A stretch of 64,000 nt of DNA, from the NCBI RefSeq assembly GCF_006337125.1, contig NZ_CP040887.1, positions 2,542,001-2,606,000 of the forward strand, in the 5' to 3' direction. Of this stretch, positions 44,943 to 54,282 are shown piece after piece. The stretch's first letter is position 1, and each line of letters opens with the position of its first letter. The notes below the pieces were generated by a model. It saw only the letters and a list, made by a program, of their open reading frames with translations, did no database searches and was not told the DNA's origin. The stretch comes from Serinicoccus chungangensis. Lineage in GTDB: Bacteria > Actinomycetota > Actinomycetes > Actinomycetales > Dermatophilaceae. A program made the translations under genes and the position numbers.

Positions 44943-46792
44943 CAGCCCACCTGCGGCGACCGGGAGGACAGGCCCTGCTGCGCGGACCGGACGACGGCGA
45001 AGGCGTCGCGCAGGTGCCGACGGTCCAGGCTCCCCAGCCGGCGCGGGTCGAGGTGGTTGTCCGGCACCTCGCCCGCGGCCACCCGCGCCGCCTGGTGGCG
45101 CAGCCGGAGGTAGGACAGCAGCTCCAGGGCGTCCGTGAGGTCCGTGGCCGACTCCTTCGGGAGGATCCCGGCCTCCCGGGCCGCCGCCAGCCTCGCCCCG
45201 CTGCCCAGCGCCGTGGAGCCGGCCCGCAGGGCGTGGATCCGGGCCATCTGCACGACGGCGGCGATGCCCCGCTTGAGGTCGAGGGTGTCCCGGTGCTCGC
45301 CGGCGTCCTCCAGCACGAGGCCGCGGAAGAAGCCGATGGGCGGCCGCATGCGGGCGGACTGGGCGGTGAGGTGGGCGAGCAGGAGGTCGGAACGTCCGCC
45401 GAGCGGCACGACCTCCGACCGCAGCCCCACCACGAGGTCCGCGTCGCCGTGCACGGCCCGCATGTCGTAGAAGATGGCGGCCCGCAGGACGGCCTCCGGC
45501 GCGGGCTCCTCGCCCCACCGGGCGAACTGCGAGCGCCAGCCGCTCACCCGCTGCCGCCACCTCGGGTCGGTCGCCATGGTGCCCCCCGGGCACCGTGGCA
45601 GGCCGCAGGCCTCCAGCCCCGCGGTCACCCGCTCGGCCATCGCGGCCCACCAGGGGTCGGCCGGGTCGGCGTCGTCGGCGAGCACGAGCGCGTGGTCCTG
45701 GTCGCTCGCCAGCCCCTGCTCCTCGCGGGCGACCGACCCCAGGGCGGCCCAGGCGTAGCGCCCGGGGGCTGGACCGAGCTGGGTCTCGGCCAGCACCACG
45801 AGGCGCCGGGTCACCGCGTCGGTCAGGGCCGCGAGGACCCGGCCGACGTCTGCGGCGCTGGCGTCCTCGCGCACCAGCTGGCCCACGACGGCGGGGATCC
45901 GGGCCGCCTGCTCGACCACCCCCGCGACGTCCTCCTGCCGCTGGACGTCGGCGACGACGTAGACCGGGTTGGAGCGTTCCAGACGGACGAGGTCGGTGGT
46001 GGTGACGAGCCCCAGGACGCGTCCGTCCTCCACGACGGGCAGGTGGTGGATGTTGCGTCCGGTCATCTCCAGCATGGCCTCGAGCGCCAGGGCCCGGGCG
46101 GGCAGCGTCACCGGGTCCGGCGTCATCACCTCGCCGACCGGCCGGTCCGGCGGGACCCCGGCGGCGAGCACCCGGCGGCGCAGGTCGCGGTCGGTGACGA
46201 TGCCGACCAGCGACCCGCCCTCCATGACCAGGAGCGAGGAGACCCCCGCCGCGGTCATGACCCGGGCCCCCTCGGCGACCGTGGCCGAAGGCGCGACGGA
46301 CACCGGCTGCGGCGCGCGCAGCAGGTCGCGCACCGACGTCTTGAGCACCGCCGAGCCGCGCGCAGGGGTCTGCAGCTGCGCGATCGCCGCGGTGATCCGG
46401 CCGTGGTGCGTGGCGGCGAAGTGGACGGCCACGGCGGGGTGCTCCGCCGCCAGGGCGTCGAAGTCCGCCTGCGGCAGCTCGAGCAGCAGCGTGTCCTCCC
46501 GGGCCGTCGCGGCATACCGTGCCGGGACGTGCTCGACCAGGGCGGACATGCCGAACCCGCCGCCGGCCCCCACCCGGTCGACGAGGTGCCCCTCGTCGGT
46601 GATGTCCACGGCCCCGGACCGCACGAGGTAGAGCCGGTCGCCGTGGTCGCCGGGGCGCAGCACCACGGTGCCGCGCCGCGCGTAGCTCACGGTGCACCGC
46701 GCGGGGAGGCGGTCGAGGACGTCGGCAGGGAGGGCGTCGAAGGGCGGGTGCTCGGCCAGGAAGTCCCGGATCTCGGCGAGCTCGACGTCCAC
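44942..46792 (-). CDS. cNMP-binding / CBS / DUF294 nucleotidyltransferase-like protein
   Basis: 616 residues with four parts: a cyclic-nucleotide-binding domain (about 10-130, RPGDHGDRLYLVRSGAVDI), two CBS motifs (about 150-280, GVSSLLVMEGGSLVGIVTDR and IHHLPVVEDGRVLGLVTTTD), a DUF294 nucleotidyltransferase-like domain (about 300-460, GSVAREEQGLASDQDHALV, with D-Q-D as metal site) and a DUF294 C-terminal helical domain. Similar proteins are thought to sense nucleotides and modify a target by nucleotidyl transfer, like GlnD; the target is unknown. GTG start, 13 bases after menG. Confidence 0.88.
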   Translation of the reverse strand: MDVELAEIRDFLAEHPPFDALPADVLDRLPARCTVSYARRGTVVLRPGDHGDRLYLVRSGAVDITDEGHLVDRVGAGGGFGMSALVEHVPARYAATAREDTLLLELPQADFDALAAEHPAVAVHFAATHHGRITAAIAQLQTPARGSAVLKTSVRDLLRAPQPVSVAPSATVAEGARVMTAAGVSSLLVMEGGSLVGIVTDRDLRRRVLAAGVPPDRPVGEVMTPDPVTLPARALALEAMLEMTGRNIHHLPVVEDGRVLGLVTTTDLVRLERSNPVYVVADVQRQEDVAGVVEQAARIPAVVGQLVREDASAADVGRVLAALTDAVTRRLVVLAETQLGPAPGRYAWAALGSVAREEQGLASDQDHALVLADDADPADPWWAAMAERVTAGLEACGLPRCPGGTMATDPRWRQRVSGWRSQFARWGEEPAPEAVLRAAIFYDMRAVHGDADLVVGLRSEVVPLGGRSDLLLAHLTAQSARMRPPIGFFRGLVLEDAGEHRDTLDLKRGIAAVVQMARIHALRAGSTALGSGARLAAAREAGILPKESATDLTDALELLSYLRLRHQAARVAAGEVPDNHLDPRRLGSLDRRHLRDAFAVVRSAQQGLSSRSPQVG

Positions 46793-46805
46793 GGTCGTGC
46801 CTCTC

Positions 46806-47576
46806 CTAGACCCCGTCGCCCGGGACGCCGTCGGTCCCCTCCGCCGGCGCGGGCGCCGCCGCCCCGCGGCCCGCGCCTCCCGGCGCGACGGCGTGGTGGA
46901 GGGCGACGACGCCCCCGGTGAGGTTGCGCCAGCGCACCTGCTCCCAGCCGGCGGCGCGGACCTGCTCGGCCAGCTCGCGCTGCGCCGGCCAGGCGCGGAT
47001 GGACTCGGCGAGGTAGACGTAGGACTCGGGGTTGGAGCTCACCCGTCGGGCGACCTGCGGCAGCGCGCGCATGAGGTAGTTGCGGTAGACGGTCGAGAAG
47101 ACGGGCACGACGGGGCGGCTGAACTCGCAGACCACCAGGCGCCCGCCCGGCCGCGTGACCCGGCCGAACTCGCGCAGGGCCACGCCCACGTCGGCGACGT
47201 TGCGCAGGCCGAAGCTCACCGTCACCACGTCGAAGGAGTCGTCGGCGAAGGGCAGCCGCATCGCGTCCGCGGCGGTGAAGGGCAGGTCGGGGCGGCGGCG
47301 GTAGCCCTCGGCGAGCATGCCGTGGGAGAAGTCGGCGGGGACCACCTGGACCCCGCGGTCGGCGTAAGGCTCGCTGGAGGTCCCGGTGCCCGCGGCGATG
47401 TCGAGCACCCGCTCCCCCGGGGCCGCGTCGACGGCGCGGGTCACCGCCCGGCGCCACAGGTGGTCGATGCCCCCGGTGAGCACGGTGTTGGTGAGGTCGT
47501 AGCGCCGGGCCACCGCGTCGAACATCCTCGCCACCTCGTGCGGCTGCTTGTCCAGGTCGGCTCGCGTCGGGCTCAT
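46806..47576 (-). CDS. menG: Demethylmenaquinone methyltransferase
   Basis: 256-residue SAM-dependent methyltransferase of the UbiE/MenG family performing the last step of menaquinone synthesis. [23 protein letters not shown] motif [32 protein letters not shown] and [16 protein letters not shown] are diagnostic. ATG 47576 is used; another ATG at 47585 lies too close to GGGAG. GAGAAT ends 7 bases before the ATG, a possible -10. The C-terminal ~25 residues (G/A/P-rich) are extra. Back to back with menF. Confidence 0.94.
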   Translation of the reverse strand: MSPTRADLDKQPHEVARMFDAVARRYDLTNTVLTGGIDHLWRRAVTRAVDAAPGERVLDIAAGTGTSSEPYADRGVQVVPADFSHGMLAEGYRRRPDLPFTAADAMRLPFADDSFDVVTVSFGLRNVADVGVALREFGRVTRPGGRLVVCEFSRPVVPVFSTVYRNYLMRALPQVARRVSSNPESYVYLAESIRAWPAQRELAEQVRAAGWEQVRWRNLTGGVVALHHAVAPGGAGRGAAAPAPAEGTDGVPGDGV

Positions 47577-47600
47577 GACGGGCATTCTCCCACCACCTCC

Positions 47601-47606
47601 TACGAT
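47601..47606 (+). promoter_or_regulatory. -10 box TACGAT of menF
   Basis: TACGAT ends 8 bases before the GTG at 47615; no ribosome site lies between, suggesting leaderless transcription of menF. The 38-base gap between menG and menF holds promoters for both. Confidence 0.45.
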
Positions 47607-47614
47607 GGTCGGCT

Positions 47615-48955
47615 GTGGCTGTGACCCGTCCCGTGCCCCGACTGCGCGCCCGCACCCTCGCGGTGGACGCGCCCGGCGACCTGCTCACCCGCATCCCGGA
47701 CGAGATCGACCCCAGCGACGTCGTGGCCTGGCTGCGGGAGGGCGACGGCCTCGTGGGCTGGGGCCGGGTCGCCGGGGTGCGCACGGGCGGCGCGGACCGG
47801 TTCGTCGAGGCCGAGCGGTGGTGGACCGCCGTGCAGGAGCACGCCGAGGTCGAGGACGGCGTGCGGCTGCCGGGCACCGGCCTCGTGACCTTCGGGTCGT
47901 TCACCTTCTCCCCCGACTCGGCCGACGCCAGCGTGCTCACCATCCCCCGGGTCGTCATCGGCCGGCGGGACGGCCTCGCGTGGGTGACGCAGGTGGTGGT
48001 GGACGACGAGCCGTGGCCGACGGCGCACCCGGCCGAGCTGCTCGGGCGCACCAACGCCGACATCGAGGTGCTCGACCCGCTGGTGGAGTCCTCGGGCGCG
48101 GTCCCCGCCGACGGGTGGCCGGGGGTCGTGGAGCAGGCCGTGGGGCGGATCGGCCGCGGCGAGGTCGAGAAGGTCGTGCTGGCGCGGGACGTGCACGTGC
48201 GGCACCGCGACGGGCACGTGGTGCGGCTGGCCCCGGTCCTCGAGCGGCTGGAGAAGCGGTATGCCGCGACCTGGACCTTCGCCGTCGAGGGGCTGGTGGG
48301 CGCCACGCCGGAGATGCTCGTGCGGCTGCAGGGCGGCCGGGCGCGCTCCCGGGTGCTGGCGGGGACGATCCGCCGGCCCAACGGCATACCGGTGCGCCGG
48401 GTCGGGGACGCCCTGGCCGCCGCGCCCGACCCGGAGCACCCGGTGGACCCGCGGCTGCGGCTGGTGAGCAGCGAGAAGGACCTCGACGAGCACGCCTTCG
48501 CCGTGCGCTCCGTGGCCGAGGCGCTGGCCCCGCACTGCGCGGAGCTCGTGGTGCCGGAGGCGCCCTACGTGCTGGAGCTGCCGGACGTCTACCACCTCGC
48601 GAGCGACCTCACCGGGACCATGCGCAGCGGAGCCACCTCGCTGCGGCTGGCCGCGGCGCTGCACCCGTCCGCGGCGGTCTGCGGCACCCCCACCGACCCG
48701 GCCGCGCGGCTCATCGCCGAGCTCGAGGGCATGGACCGGGGGCGCTACGCCGGGCCGGTGGGCTGGATGGACGCCTCCGGCGACGGGGACTGGGGCATCG
48801 CGCTGCGCTGCGGGGAGCTCGCCGAGGACCGGCACTCCATGCGGCTCTTCGCCGGCGGCGGGATCGTCGCCGCCTCGGACCCGCAGGCCGAGCTGGCCGA
48901 GACGGAGGTCAAGCTCACCGCCATGCGCCACGCCCTCGGGCTCGGCGGGACCTGA
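47615..48955 (+). CDS. menF: Isochorismate synthase
   Basis: 446-residue chorismate-utilising enzyme making isochorismate for menaquinone. The catalytic C-terminal part shows [79 protein letters not shown] and [16 protein letters not shown]. The K in EKVVLARD is the water-activating lysine of isochorismate synthases, setting it apart from anthranilate synthases. It could also serve siderophore synthesis, but menG and menD nearby argue for quinone. Confidence 0.93.
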   Translation: MAVTRPVPRLRARTLAVDAPGDLLTRIPDEIDPSDVVAWLREGDGLVGWGRVAGVRTGGADRFVEAERWWTAVQEHAEVEDGVRLPGTGLVTFGSFTFSPDSADASVLTIPRVVIGRRDGLAWVTQVVVDDEPWPTAHPAELLGRTNADIEVLDPLVESSGAVPADGWPGVVEQAVGRIGRGEVEKVVLARDVHVRHRDGHVVRLAPVLERLEKRYAATWTFAVEGLVGATPEMLVRLQGGRARSRVLAGTIRRPNGIPVRRVGDALAAAPDPEHPVDPRLRLVSSEKDLDEHAFAVRSVAEALAPHCAELVVPEAPYVLELPDVYHLASDLTGTMRSGATSLRLAAALHPSAAVCGTPTDPAARLIAELEGMDRGRYAGPVGWMDASGDGDWGIALRCGELAEDRHSMRLFAGGGIVAASDPQAELAETEVKLTAMRHALGLGGT

Positions 48956-48970
48956 CCGGCACGGTGGGTC

Positions 48971-49108
48971 CCGGCGGGCGTCGTCCGTCAGCCGCCCGGT
49001 CAGCTCTCGGCCGTCAGGTCAGCTGACGGCCCCCTCGACCCGGCGGGCGTCGTCCGTCAGCCGCCCGGTCAGCTCTCGGCCGCCAGGTCAGCTGACAGCC
49101 CCCTCGAC
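48971..49108. repeat. Two tandem copies of a 69-bp unit with hairpin
   Basis: Copies at 48971-49039 and 49040-49108 differ at two positions (T/C and G/A). Each holds four GTCAG words. The first copy forms a perfect hairpin: arm 49009-49017, loop GTCAG, arm 49023-49031. The two differences in the second copy both fall in the stem and weaken it. The unit lies between the convergent ends of menF and a GNAT gene, so it probably acts as a terminator that was duplicated. Beyond it, TGACGTGGCGG is repeated at 49121 and 49140. Confidence 0.85.
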
Positions 49109-49177
49109 GCGGCCGAAGGATGACGTGGCGGAGGAGGGCTGACGTGGCGGCCGGAGGACGGCCCGCGGAGGAGGGCC

Positions 49178-49678
49178 TCAGCCGTCGATCCAGTAGCGGC
49201 GCCGGGGCACGCCGCCGCCGGGCGGCACCCGGACGTCCTCCAGGACGCCCCCGCAGCTCTCGATGGTGGCCGCCGAGGCCGCGTTGGCGTCGTCGCAGGT
49301 GACCAGCACCCGCTCGACGCCGAGGCCGCGGAGGCGCTCGACCGACTGCCGCAGGATCTCGGTGGCGTGACCGCGCCGGCGGAACGGCGGGGCCACGGCG
49401 TAGCCCACGTGTCCGCCGACCTCGCGCAGGAAGGGGGTCAGCTCGTGCCGGATCGACACCCGCCCCACGGGTACGCCGTCGGCCTCGGCCACGAGGAAGT
49501 CCGCCCGCACCCGGTCGGCCGGCAGGTCCCGCCCGTCCGCCTCCCGCCGGACCTGCGCGAGGATCTCGCTCCACGTGCCCTGCGCCAGGAGGAAGGTGAA
49601 GTCCTCGGCGGCGAGCTGCTCGTGCATCGCGCGCAGCGCGGCCTCGTCGTGCAGGGTCGGCGGTCGCAGGGTGAGCAT
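49178..49678 (-). CDS. GNAT acetyltransferase
   Basis: 166-residue GNAT protein. VAEADGVPVGRVSIRH, VGYAVAPPFRRRGHATEILR (acetyl-CoA loop) and ANAASAATIESCGGVLEDV are the motifs; they resemble the group with C-terminal RRYWI tails that acetylate small molecules or protein N-termini. Substrate unknown. Its ATG overlaps the stop of the MFS gene (TGATG), so the two are cotranslated. Confidence 0.88.
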   Translation of the reverse strand: MLTLRPPTLHDEAALRAMHEQLAAEDFTFLLAQGTWSEILAQVRREADGRDLPADRVRADFLVAEADGVPVGRVSIRHELTPFLREVGGHVGYAVAPPFRRRGHATEILRQSVERLRGLGVERVLVTCDDANAASAATIESCGGVLEDVRVPPGGGVPRRRYWIDG

Positions 49679-51000
49679 CACCCCACCATGGCGGCCCCTG
49701 CACGGTCCCGGCCACCGCTTTTCTCCCGCATGACCGGGGAGAGCACGAGCAGGAGGACGAGGAAGCCGACGACGATGAAGAGCGCCCGGTCCAGACCCGC
49801 GACCTCGGCCAGCAGCCCGATGGTCGGCGCGCCGAAGAGGAAGGCGCCGTAGGCGATGGTCGAGACGACGGTGATCGCCCGGTTGCCGCGTCCGGGCACC
49901 TCGCCGGCGGCCGAGATCGCCGCGGGGAAGATCGTCGCGACGCCCAGCCCCCACAGCAGGCCACCGGCCAGGGCCAGCCCCAGCGACGAGCTGAGGGTGA
50001 CCACGAGGATGGCGGCCGCGGCGAGCGCCCCGCCGGCGCGCACCACCGCGGCCCGGCCGAAGCGCTCGATCGCCGGGCCGCCCAGCAGCCGCCCGATCAT
50101 CATCGTGAGGTTGAAGGCCGTGAGCGTCAGGGCGCCGAAGGCCGCCGGGGCCCCGTGCACGTCGACCAGCAGCAGCGCCAACCAGTCGTTGGCCGACCCC
50201 TCGGCCAGCGCGCCCGCCAGGCAGATGAGCCCGATGAGGAGCTCCGCGGAGGTGACGCCGCGCCGCGCGGGGCGCTGCGGCGCCTGCTCGTCGTGCTCGT
50301 CGTGCCCCGTCGCCGTGGCGCCCGCCGGGGCCCCGTGCTCCGCGGCCACCGCGGGCGCCGTGGCCCCCGCCGGCACGCCGTCCTCCGCGCGCGCCGGCAC
50401 CCCGTCCTCCGCTCTCGCGGTCGCGGCGCCGGGCTCCTCCGGGGGCGCCTCGGGCACGAAGCGGCTGGCCCCCCACACCCCGGCGACGGCGCCCACCACG
50501 GCCAGCACGGGCAGCTGGGCGAGCCCGATGCCGAGCCAGGCCGCGAGCGCGCCGGAGCCGGCGCCCAGCACCGCGCCGCCGGAGAAGGCCGCGTGGAAGA
50601 AGGGCATGAGCGAGCGGGAGCGAGCCTGCTCCACGTGGGTGCCCTGGATGTTCATGCCGACGTCCCAGATGCCGACGTTGGTGCCGGTGAGGACGAGCAC
50701 GGCCAGGAGCACCGGCACCGAAGGCACGACCGCCACGGCCGACCACCCCAGGCACCCGAGGGCCACCGCGACGGTGACCACCCGCCGGCTGCCGAAGCGG
50801 TCCACCAGCCACCCGGTGAAGGGCATCGCCAGCAGGGAGCCGAGCCCCATCCCCATGAGCGCCAGGCCCAGCGCGCCGGTGTCGGCGCCCAGGTGGTCGC
50901 GCACGGCGGGCACCCGCGCGAGGGCCTGGCCCATGACGAAACCGGAGCTGGCGAAGACCACCAGCACCGCCAGCACCGAGCCGCGCACGTCGCGCCCCAC
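49678..51000 (-). CDS. Major facilitator superfamily transporter
   Basis: 440-residue MFS permease with 12 helices. FTGWLVDRFGSRRVV is the loop 2-3 motif; TGTNVGIWDVGMNIQGTHVE and the GGAVLGAGSGALAAW helix resemble fucose/sugar-permease-like actinobacterial MFS. The central cytosolic loop (about 186-235) contains an 8-residue tandem duplication (ARAEDGVP x2) from a 24-bp repeat near 50369-50416, followed by a degenerate third. Substrate unknown. GTG start 51000. Confidence 0.88.
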   Translation of the reverse strand: MGRDVRGSVLAVLVVFASSGFVMGQALARVPAVRDHLGADTGALGLALMGMGLGSLLAMPFTGWLVDRFGSRRVVTVAVALGCLGWSAVAVVPSVPVLLAVLVLTGTNVGIWDVGMNIQGTHVEQARSRSLMPFFHAAFSGGAVLGAGSGALAAWLGIGLAQLPVLAVVGAVAGVWGASRFVPEAPPEEPGAATARAEDGVPARAEDGVPAGATAPAVAAEHGAPAGATATGHDEHDEQAPQRPARRGVTSAELLIGLICLAGALAEGSANDWLALLLVDVHGAPAAFGALTLTAFNLTMMIGRLLGGPAIERFGRAAVVRAGGALAAAAILVVTLSSSLGLALAGGLLWGLGVATIFPAAISAAGEVPGRGNRAITVVSTIAYGAFLFGAPTIGLLAEVAGLDRALFIVVGFLVLLLVLSPVMREKSGGRDRAGAAMVG

Positions 51001-51071
51001 GGGCCACTCCTTGTCCTCGACGTCCTGGAAAATCCCCCGACCCAGCAGCGTAGTTGGTCCAGACTGGGCCG

Positions 51072-52385
51072 GTGACCACCTCGCTGCCCGCCCCCGTCGA
51101 CCTCACGCCCGATGACCTGCCGCGCATCCGGGACCTCGTGGAGACCGTCTGGTTCTCCGTCGTCCCGGGCAAGACGCTCCAGCACCTCGAGGAGGAGATC
51201 GACCTGCGGCACGCCCGCGGGATCGAGCGACCGGACGGCCCGCTGCCCGGCGAGCCGGCCTCCGCGGCGCCGCTGCTCGGGCTCTACAGCGCCTTCGACC
51301 TGGGGCTCACGGTCCCGGCGGCCGCCGGCGGCCTGACCCGCGTGCCGATGGACGGGCTGACCATGGTGAGCGTGCACCCGGACGCGCGCCGGCGGGGTGT
51401 CCTGCGCCGGATGATGACCGACCACCTGCACCGGGTGCACGAGCGCGGAGACGCCGCCCTCGCGGGGCTGCACGCGTCCGAGCCGGCGATCTACGGGCGC
51501 TTCGGCTACGGCCACGCGAGTGCCGACGCCAAGCTGACGCTCGGGCGCGGGACGACGCTCACCGCCCCGCCGGCGCTCACGGCCCGGGCCGACGAGATCC
51601 GCACCCACGTCACCGACCTCGACGGCGAGGAGGCGCTCGCCGTGGTCCACCGGACCCACCTGGCCTGCGCCCGGGTGACCCTCGGCGCGGTCACCCGGCC
51701 GGAGTCCACGGAGCAGTCGTGGTTCGCCTTCCGGGACCACCCCAAGGCCAGGGCCGGCAAGGAGCCGAACCGGGTGATGTTCGCCCGGCGGGGCGAGGAG
51801 CTGACCGGGTATGCCGTCTTCCGCCGGGAGAGCAGGTGGGACGACGGCCAGCCCGCGGGCGAGGTGAGCGTCGCCGAGCTTACGGCCGCCGACGACGCGT
51901 CCCTGCTCGCCCTCGCCCGTCGGCTGGTCGACATGGACCTCACCGGACGCACCGTCTTCTGGTCCCGGCCCACGGACGACCCGCTGGCCTGGTGGGCGGG
52001 CGGGCCCCGCTCGGCCGGCATGCGGGTCTTCGACGCCCTCTGGCTGCGGCTGGTGGACGTGCCGCGGGCGCTGGGCGACCGGGGCTACGCCGCGGGCGCG
52101 CCGCTGGACCTCGTCGTCCAGGTCGAGGACGACGTCTGCCCGTGGAACGCCGGGCGGTGGCGGCTGCAGGTCGACGGCGACGGGGCCGCGCAGGTGGGGA
52201 CCACCGACGCCGAGCCGGACCTGGTGGCGCCCGTGGCGGCGCTGGGGGCGGCCTACCTCGGCGGGCGGACGCTGCTCGCCCAGGTGGCCACCCTCGGCGT
52301 CCAGGAGCTCACCCCGGGAGCGGTGGCCGGCCTGTCGCGGGCGATGCGGGCCGACCGCGAGCCGGTGCCGGCCATCGGGTTCTAG
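51072..52385 (+). CDS. Eis-family N-acetyltransferase
   Basis: 437-residue protein with the Eis layout: two GNAT domains (about 1-280; LTMVSVHPDARRRGVLRRMM is the acetyl-CoA loop, GLHASEPAIYGRFGYGHAS the second motif) and a C-terminal SCP2-like sterol-carrier domain (about 300-437). Mycobacterial Eis acetylates aminoglycosides at several positions and also host proteins; most homologues are untested. The final residues PAIGF provide the terminal carboxylate used as catalytic base in Eis. GTG 51072 follows CAGACT by 7 bases. Confidence 0.88.
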   Translation: MTTSLPAPVDLTPDDLPRIRDLVETVWFSVVPGKTLQHLEEEIDLRHARGIERPDGPLPGEPASAAPLLGLYSAFDLGLTVPAAAGGLTRVPMDGLTMVSVHPDARRRGVLRRMMTDHLHRVHERGDAALAGLHASEPAIYGRFGYGHASADAKLTLGRGTTLTAPPALTARADEIRTHVTDLDGEEALAVVHRTHLACARVTLGAVTRPESTEQSWFAFRDHPKARAGKEPNRVMFARRGEELTGYAVFRRESRWDDGQPAGEVSVAELTAADDASLLALARRLVDMDLTGRTVFWSRPTDDPLAWWAGGPRSAGMRVFDALWLRLVDVPRALGDRGYAAGAPLDLVVQVEDDVCPWNAGRWRLQVDGDGAAQVGTTDAEPDLVAPVAALGAAYLGGRTLLAQVATLGVQELTPGAVAGLSRAMRADREPVPAIGF

Positions 52386-52388
52386 CCC

Positions 52389-52456
52389 GCACCACGGTGG
52401 TGCAGGAACGGTGCTGCACCCTGGTCGCCAGGACGACCGGTGTGCAGCACCGTTCC
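52389..52456. terminator. Tandem hairpins between the eis-like gene and menD
   Basis: First stem GCACCAC-G-GTGGTGC (52389-52403). Second stem of 15 perfect base pairs: GGAACGGTGCTGCAC (52405-52419) with GTGCAGCACCGTTCC (52442-52456); its loop contains a further CCTGG-TCG-CCAGG hairpin. Lies between convergent stops at 52385 and 52468, so it should stop transcription from both sides. Confidence 0.8.
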
Positions 52457-52467
52457 GGCACCGGGGA

Positions 52468-54204
52468 TCAGCGCAGGGCGTCGCGCACGCGTCGGTGGCT
52501 CGCCCGGTCGACCGGCACCTCCAGCACCCGCAGACCCTCGGACCGCCCCGCCAGGCTCTCCCGCAACGCCGCCAGGGTGGCCAGCCGCTCGTGCCGGACG
52601 CCGTGGGCGGCGCAGAGGGCGGCCAGGTCGGTGCCGTGCGGGGTGCCGAACACCCGCTCGGCCGCGGCCGCGGCGCCGGGGTCGTCGAGGCGGGCGGGGT
52701 CGCCGTACTCCAGCGTCGAGAAGATCCCGCCCCCGTCGTCGTTGACCACGACGACGGTGAGGTCGGGGCGCGGCTCTCCGGGCCCGATGAGCAGGCCGCC
52801 CGCGTCGTGCAGGAAGGTCAGGTCACCCATGAGGGCGACGACGCGGGGTAGGCCCTCCGGTGCCTCGTCACCCTGCACGGCGAGCGCCACGCCCACCGCG
52901 GCGGACACCGTGCCGTCGATGCCGGCCAGACCTCGCTGGGCGACCACCCGCGCCGCGGCGGCGGTGCCGTGCAGCGACAGGGCCAGGTCGCGCGGCACGG
53001 TCGAGGAGCCGAGCACGAGCACGTCGTCCTCCCCCAGGGCCTCGGCCACCACCCCGGCGACGCCGACCCCGGTCGGCTCCGCACCGGCGGCCGCGGCCAC
53101 CGTCGCCGACCGCTGCGCACCCGCCGCGGTCCAGGCGTGGACCCACCCGGAGGCCTCGGGGTGCCGCGGCGGCGCGGTCACCAGCGCGCCGGGGCCGTGG
53201 ACCCGGCTCACCACGTGGGAGGGGTCGGTCCAGCGCTCCTGCGCCGAGACGTGCTCGACGAGCACCCCGGGGAGCCGCAGCAGCGCACCGAGCTCGCGGA
53301 AGAGCGTCAGGCGCCCCACGACGACCACGCGGTCCGGCACCAGCTCCGTGAGCTCCCCGCGGGCGACGGCGGAGGCGACGAGCGGGCCGTGCGGCACCAC
53401 GCCGGGCCCGGTCGGGAGCCGGCCGAAGGGCTCGGCCAGGACCGGCCAGCCCGCCTCCTGCGCCCAGGAGAGGGCCCGGTCGGCCAGCGCGGGGTCGGGC
53501 AGGTCGCCGAGCAGCACGAGCGTCCGCCGGCCCGGCCCGATCGGGGCGGCCACGGGCCCCGGGGCCGGTGCCACGGCGACCCAGGGGGCCCCGCCGGCCC
53601 GCCCGGCGAGCACGTCGTCGGCGGTGTCCGGCTGCCCGGGCCCGGGCGCGAGGGGGTCGCGGAAGGACACGTTGAGGTGGACGGGCCCGGGGCCGGCGCC
53701 GCGGAGGGGTCCGGCGTCGCCCGCGGCGGCCAGCGCGCGGCATACCGTCGAGCGCCAGTGCGCGCCCGCGGCCCGGGTCACCCCCTCGGGGGCCGGCAGG
53801 TCGACCTCCCACCGCACCGACCCGGCGAAGACGCCGGGCTGGACCGTCGTCTGGTTGGCCCCGGTGCCGCGCAGCTCGGACGGACGGTCGGCGGACAGCA
53901 CGACGAGGGGTATGCCGCTGTGCGCGGCCTCGAGCACCGCCGGGTGGAGGTGGGCGACCGCGGTCCCCGAGGTGGTGACGACCGGCACGGGTGCACCGCC
54001 GCCGCGCGCCAGCCCCAGCGCGAGGAAGCTGGCGCTGCGCTCGTCGATGCGGACGTGCAGGCGCAGGCGGCCCGCGCGGTCCGCCTCCTCCAGGGCGTAG
54101 GCGAGCGGCGCGGAGCGCGACCCGGGGGCCAGCACGGCCTCGCGCACCCCGCCGCGCACCAGCTCGTCGACGAGGACGGCGGCCAGGGCGGTCGAGGGGT
54201 GCAC
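52468..54204 (-). CDS. menD: SEPHCHC synthase (menaquinone pathway)
   Basis: 578-residue thiamine-diphosphate enzyme that adds the succinyl group from 2-oxoglutarate to isochorismate. PGSRSAPLAYAL, the catalytic-region HVRIDERSASFLALGLAR, TTSGTAVAHLHPAVLEA, LSADRPSELRGTGANQT and the TPP-binding MGDLTFLHDAGGLL ... VVVNDDGGGIFSTLEY are all present. Acts straight after MenF. GTG start 54204. It competes with KorAB for 2-oxoglutarate, which links it to the same metabolic node. Confidence 0.95.
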   Translation of the reverse strand: MHPSTALAAVLVDELVRGGVREAVLAPGSRSAPLAYALEEADRAGRLRLHVRIDERSASFLALGLARGGGAPVPVVTTSGTAVAHLHPAVLEAAHSGIPLVVLSADRPSELRGTGANQTTVQPGVFAGSVRWEVDLPAPEGVTRAAGAHWRSTVCRALAAAGDAGPLRGAGPGPVHLNVSFRDPLAPGPGQPDTADDVLAGRAGGAPWVAVAPAPGPVAAPIGPGRRTLVLLGDLPDPALADRALSWAQEAGWPVLAEPFGRLPTGPGVVPHGPLVASAVARGELTELVPDRVVVVGRLTLFRELGALLRLPGVLVEHVSAQERWTDPSHVVSRVHGPGALVTAPPRHPEASGWVHAWTAAGAQRSATVAAAAGAEPTGVGVAGVVAEALGEDDVLVLGSSTVPRDLALSLHGTAAAARVVAQRGLAGIDGTVSAAVGVALAVQGDEAPEGLPRVVALMGDLTFLHDAGGLLIGPGEPRPDLTVVVVNDDGGGIFSTLEYGDPARLDDPGAAAAAERVFGTPHGTDLAALCAAHGVRHERLATLAALRESLAGRSEGLRVLEVPVDRASHRRVRDALR

Positions 54205-54268
54205 GCCCCCGATGGTCGCACGGAGGCCGGGCCGGTCGACCGATGCCCGCTATGCGCGCCGTTCCGCC

Positions 54269-54274
54269 TAGAGT
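54269..54274 (+). promoter_or_regulatory. -10 box TAGAGT of the FGGY kinase operon
   Basis: TAGAGT ends 8 bases before the ATG at 54283. No SD sequence is evident. The menD start is divergent, 78 bases away. Confidence 0.4.
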
Positions 54275-54282
54275 GGGCGCTC

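Noticed and set aside
48971..49108. CRISPR-like array
   Set aside because: Only two directly adjoining 69-bp units with no unique spacers and no cas genes.
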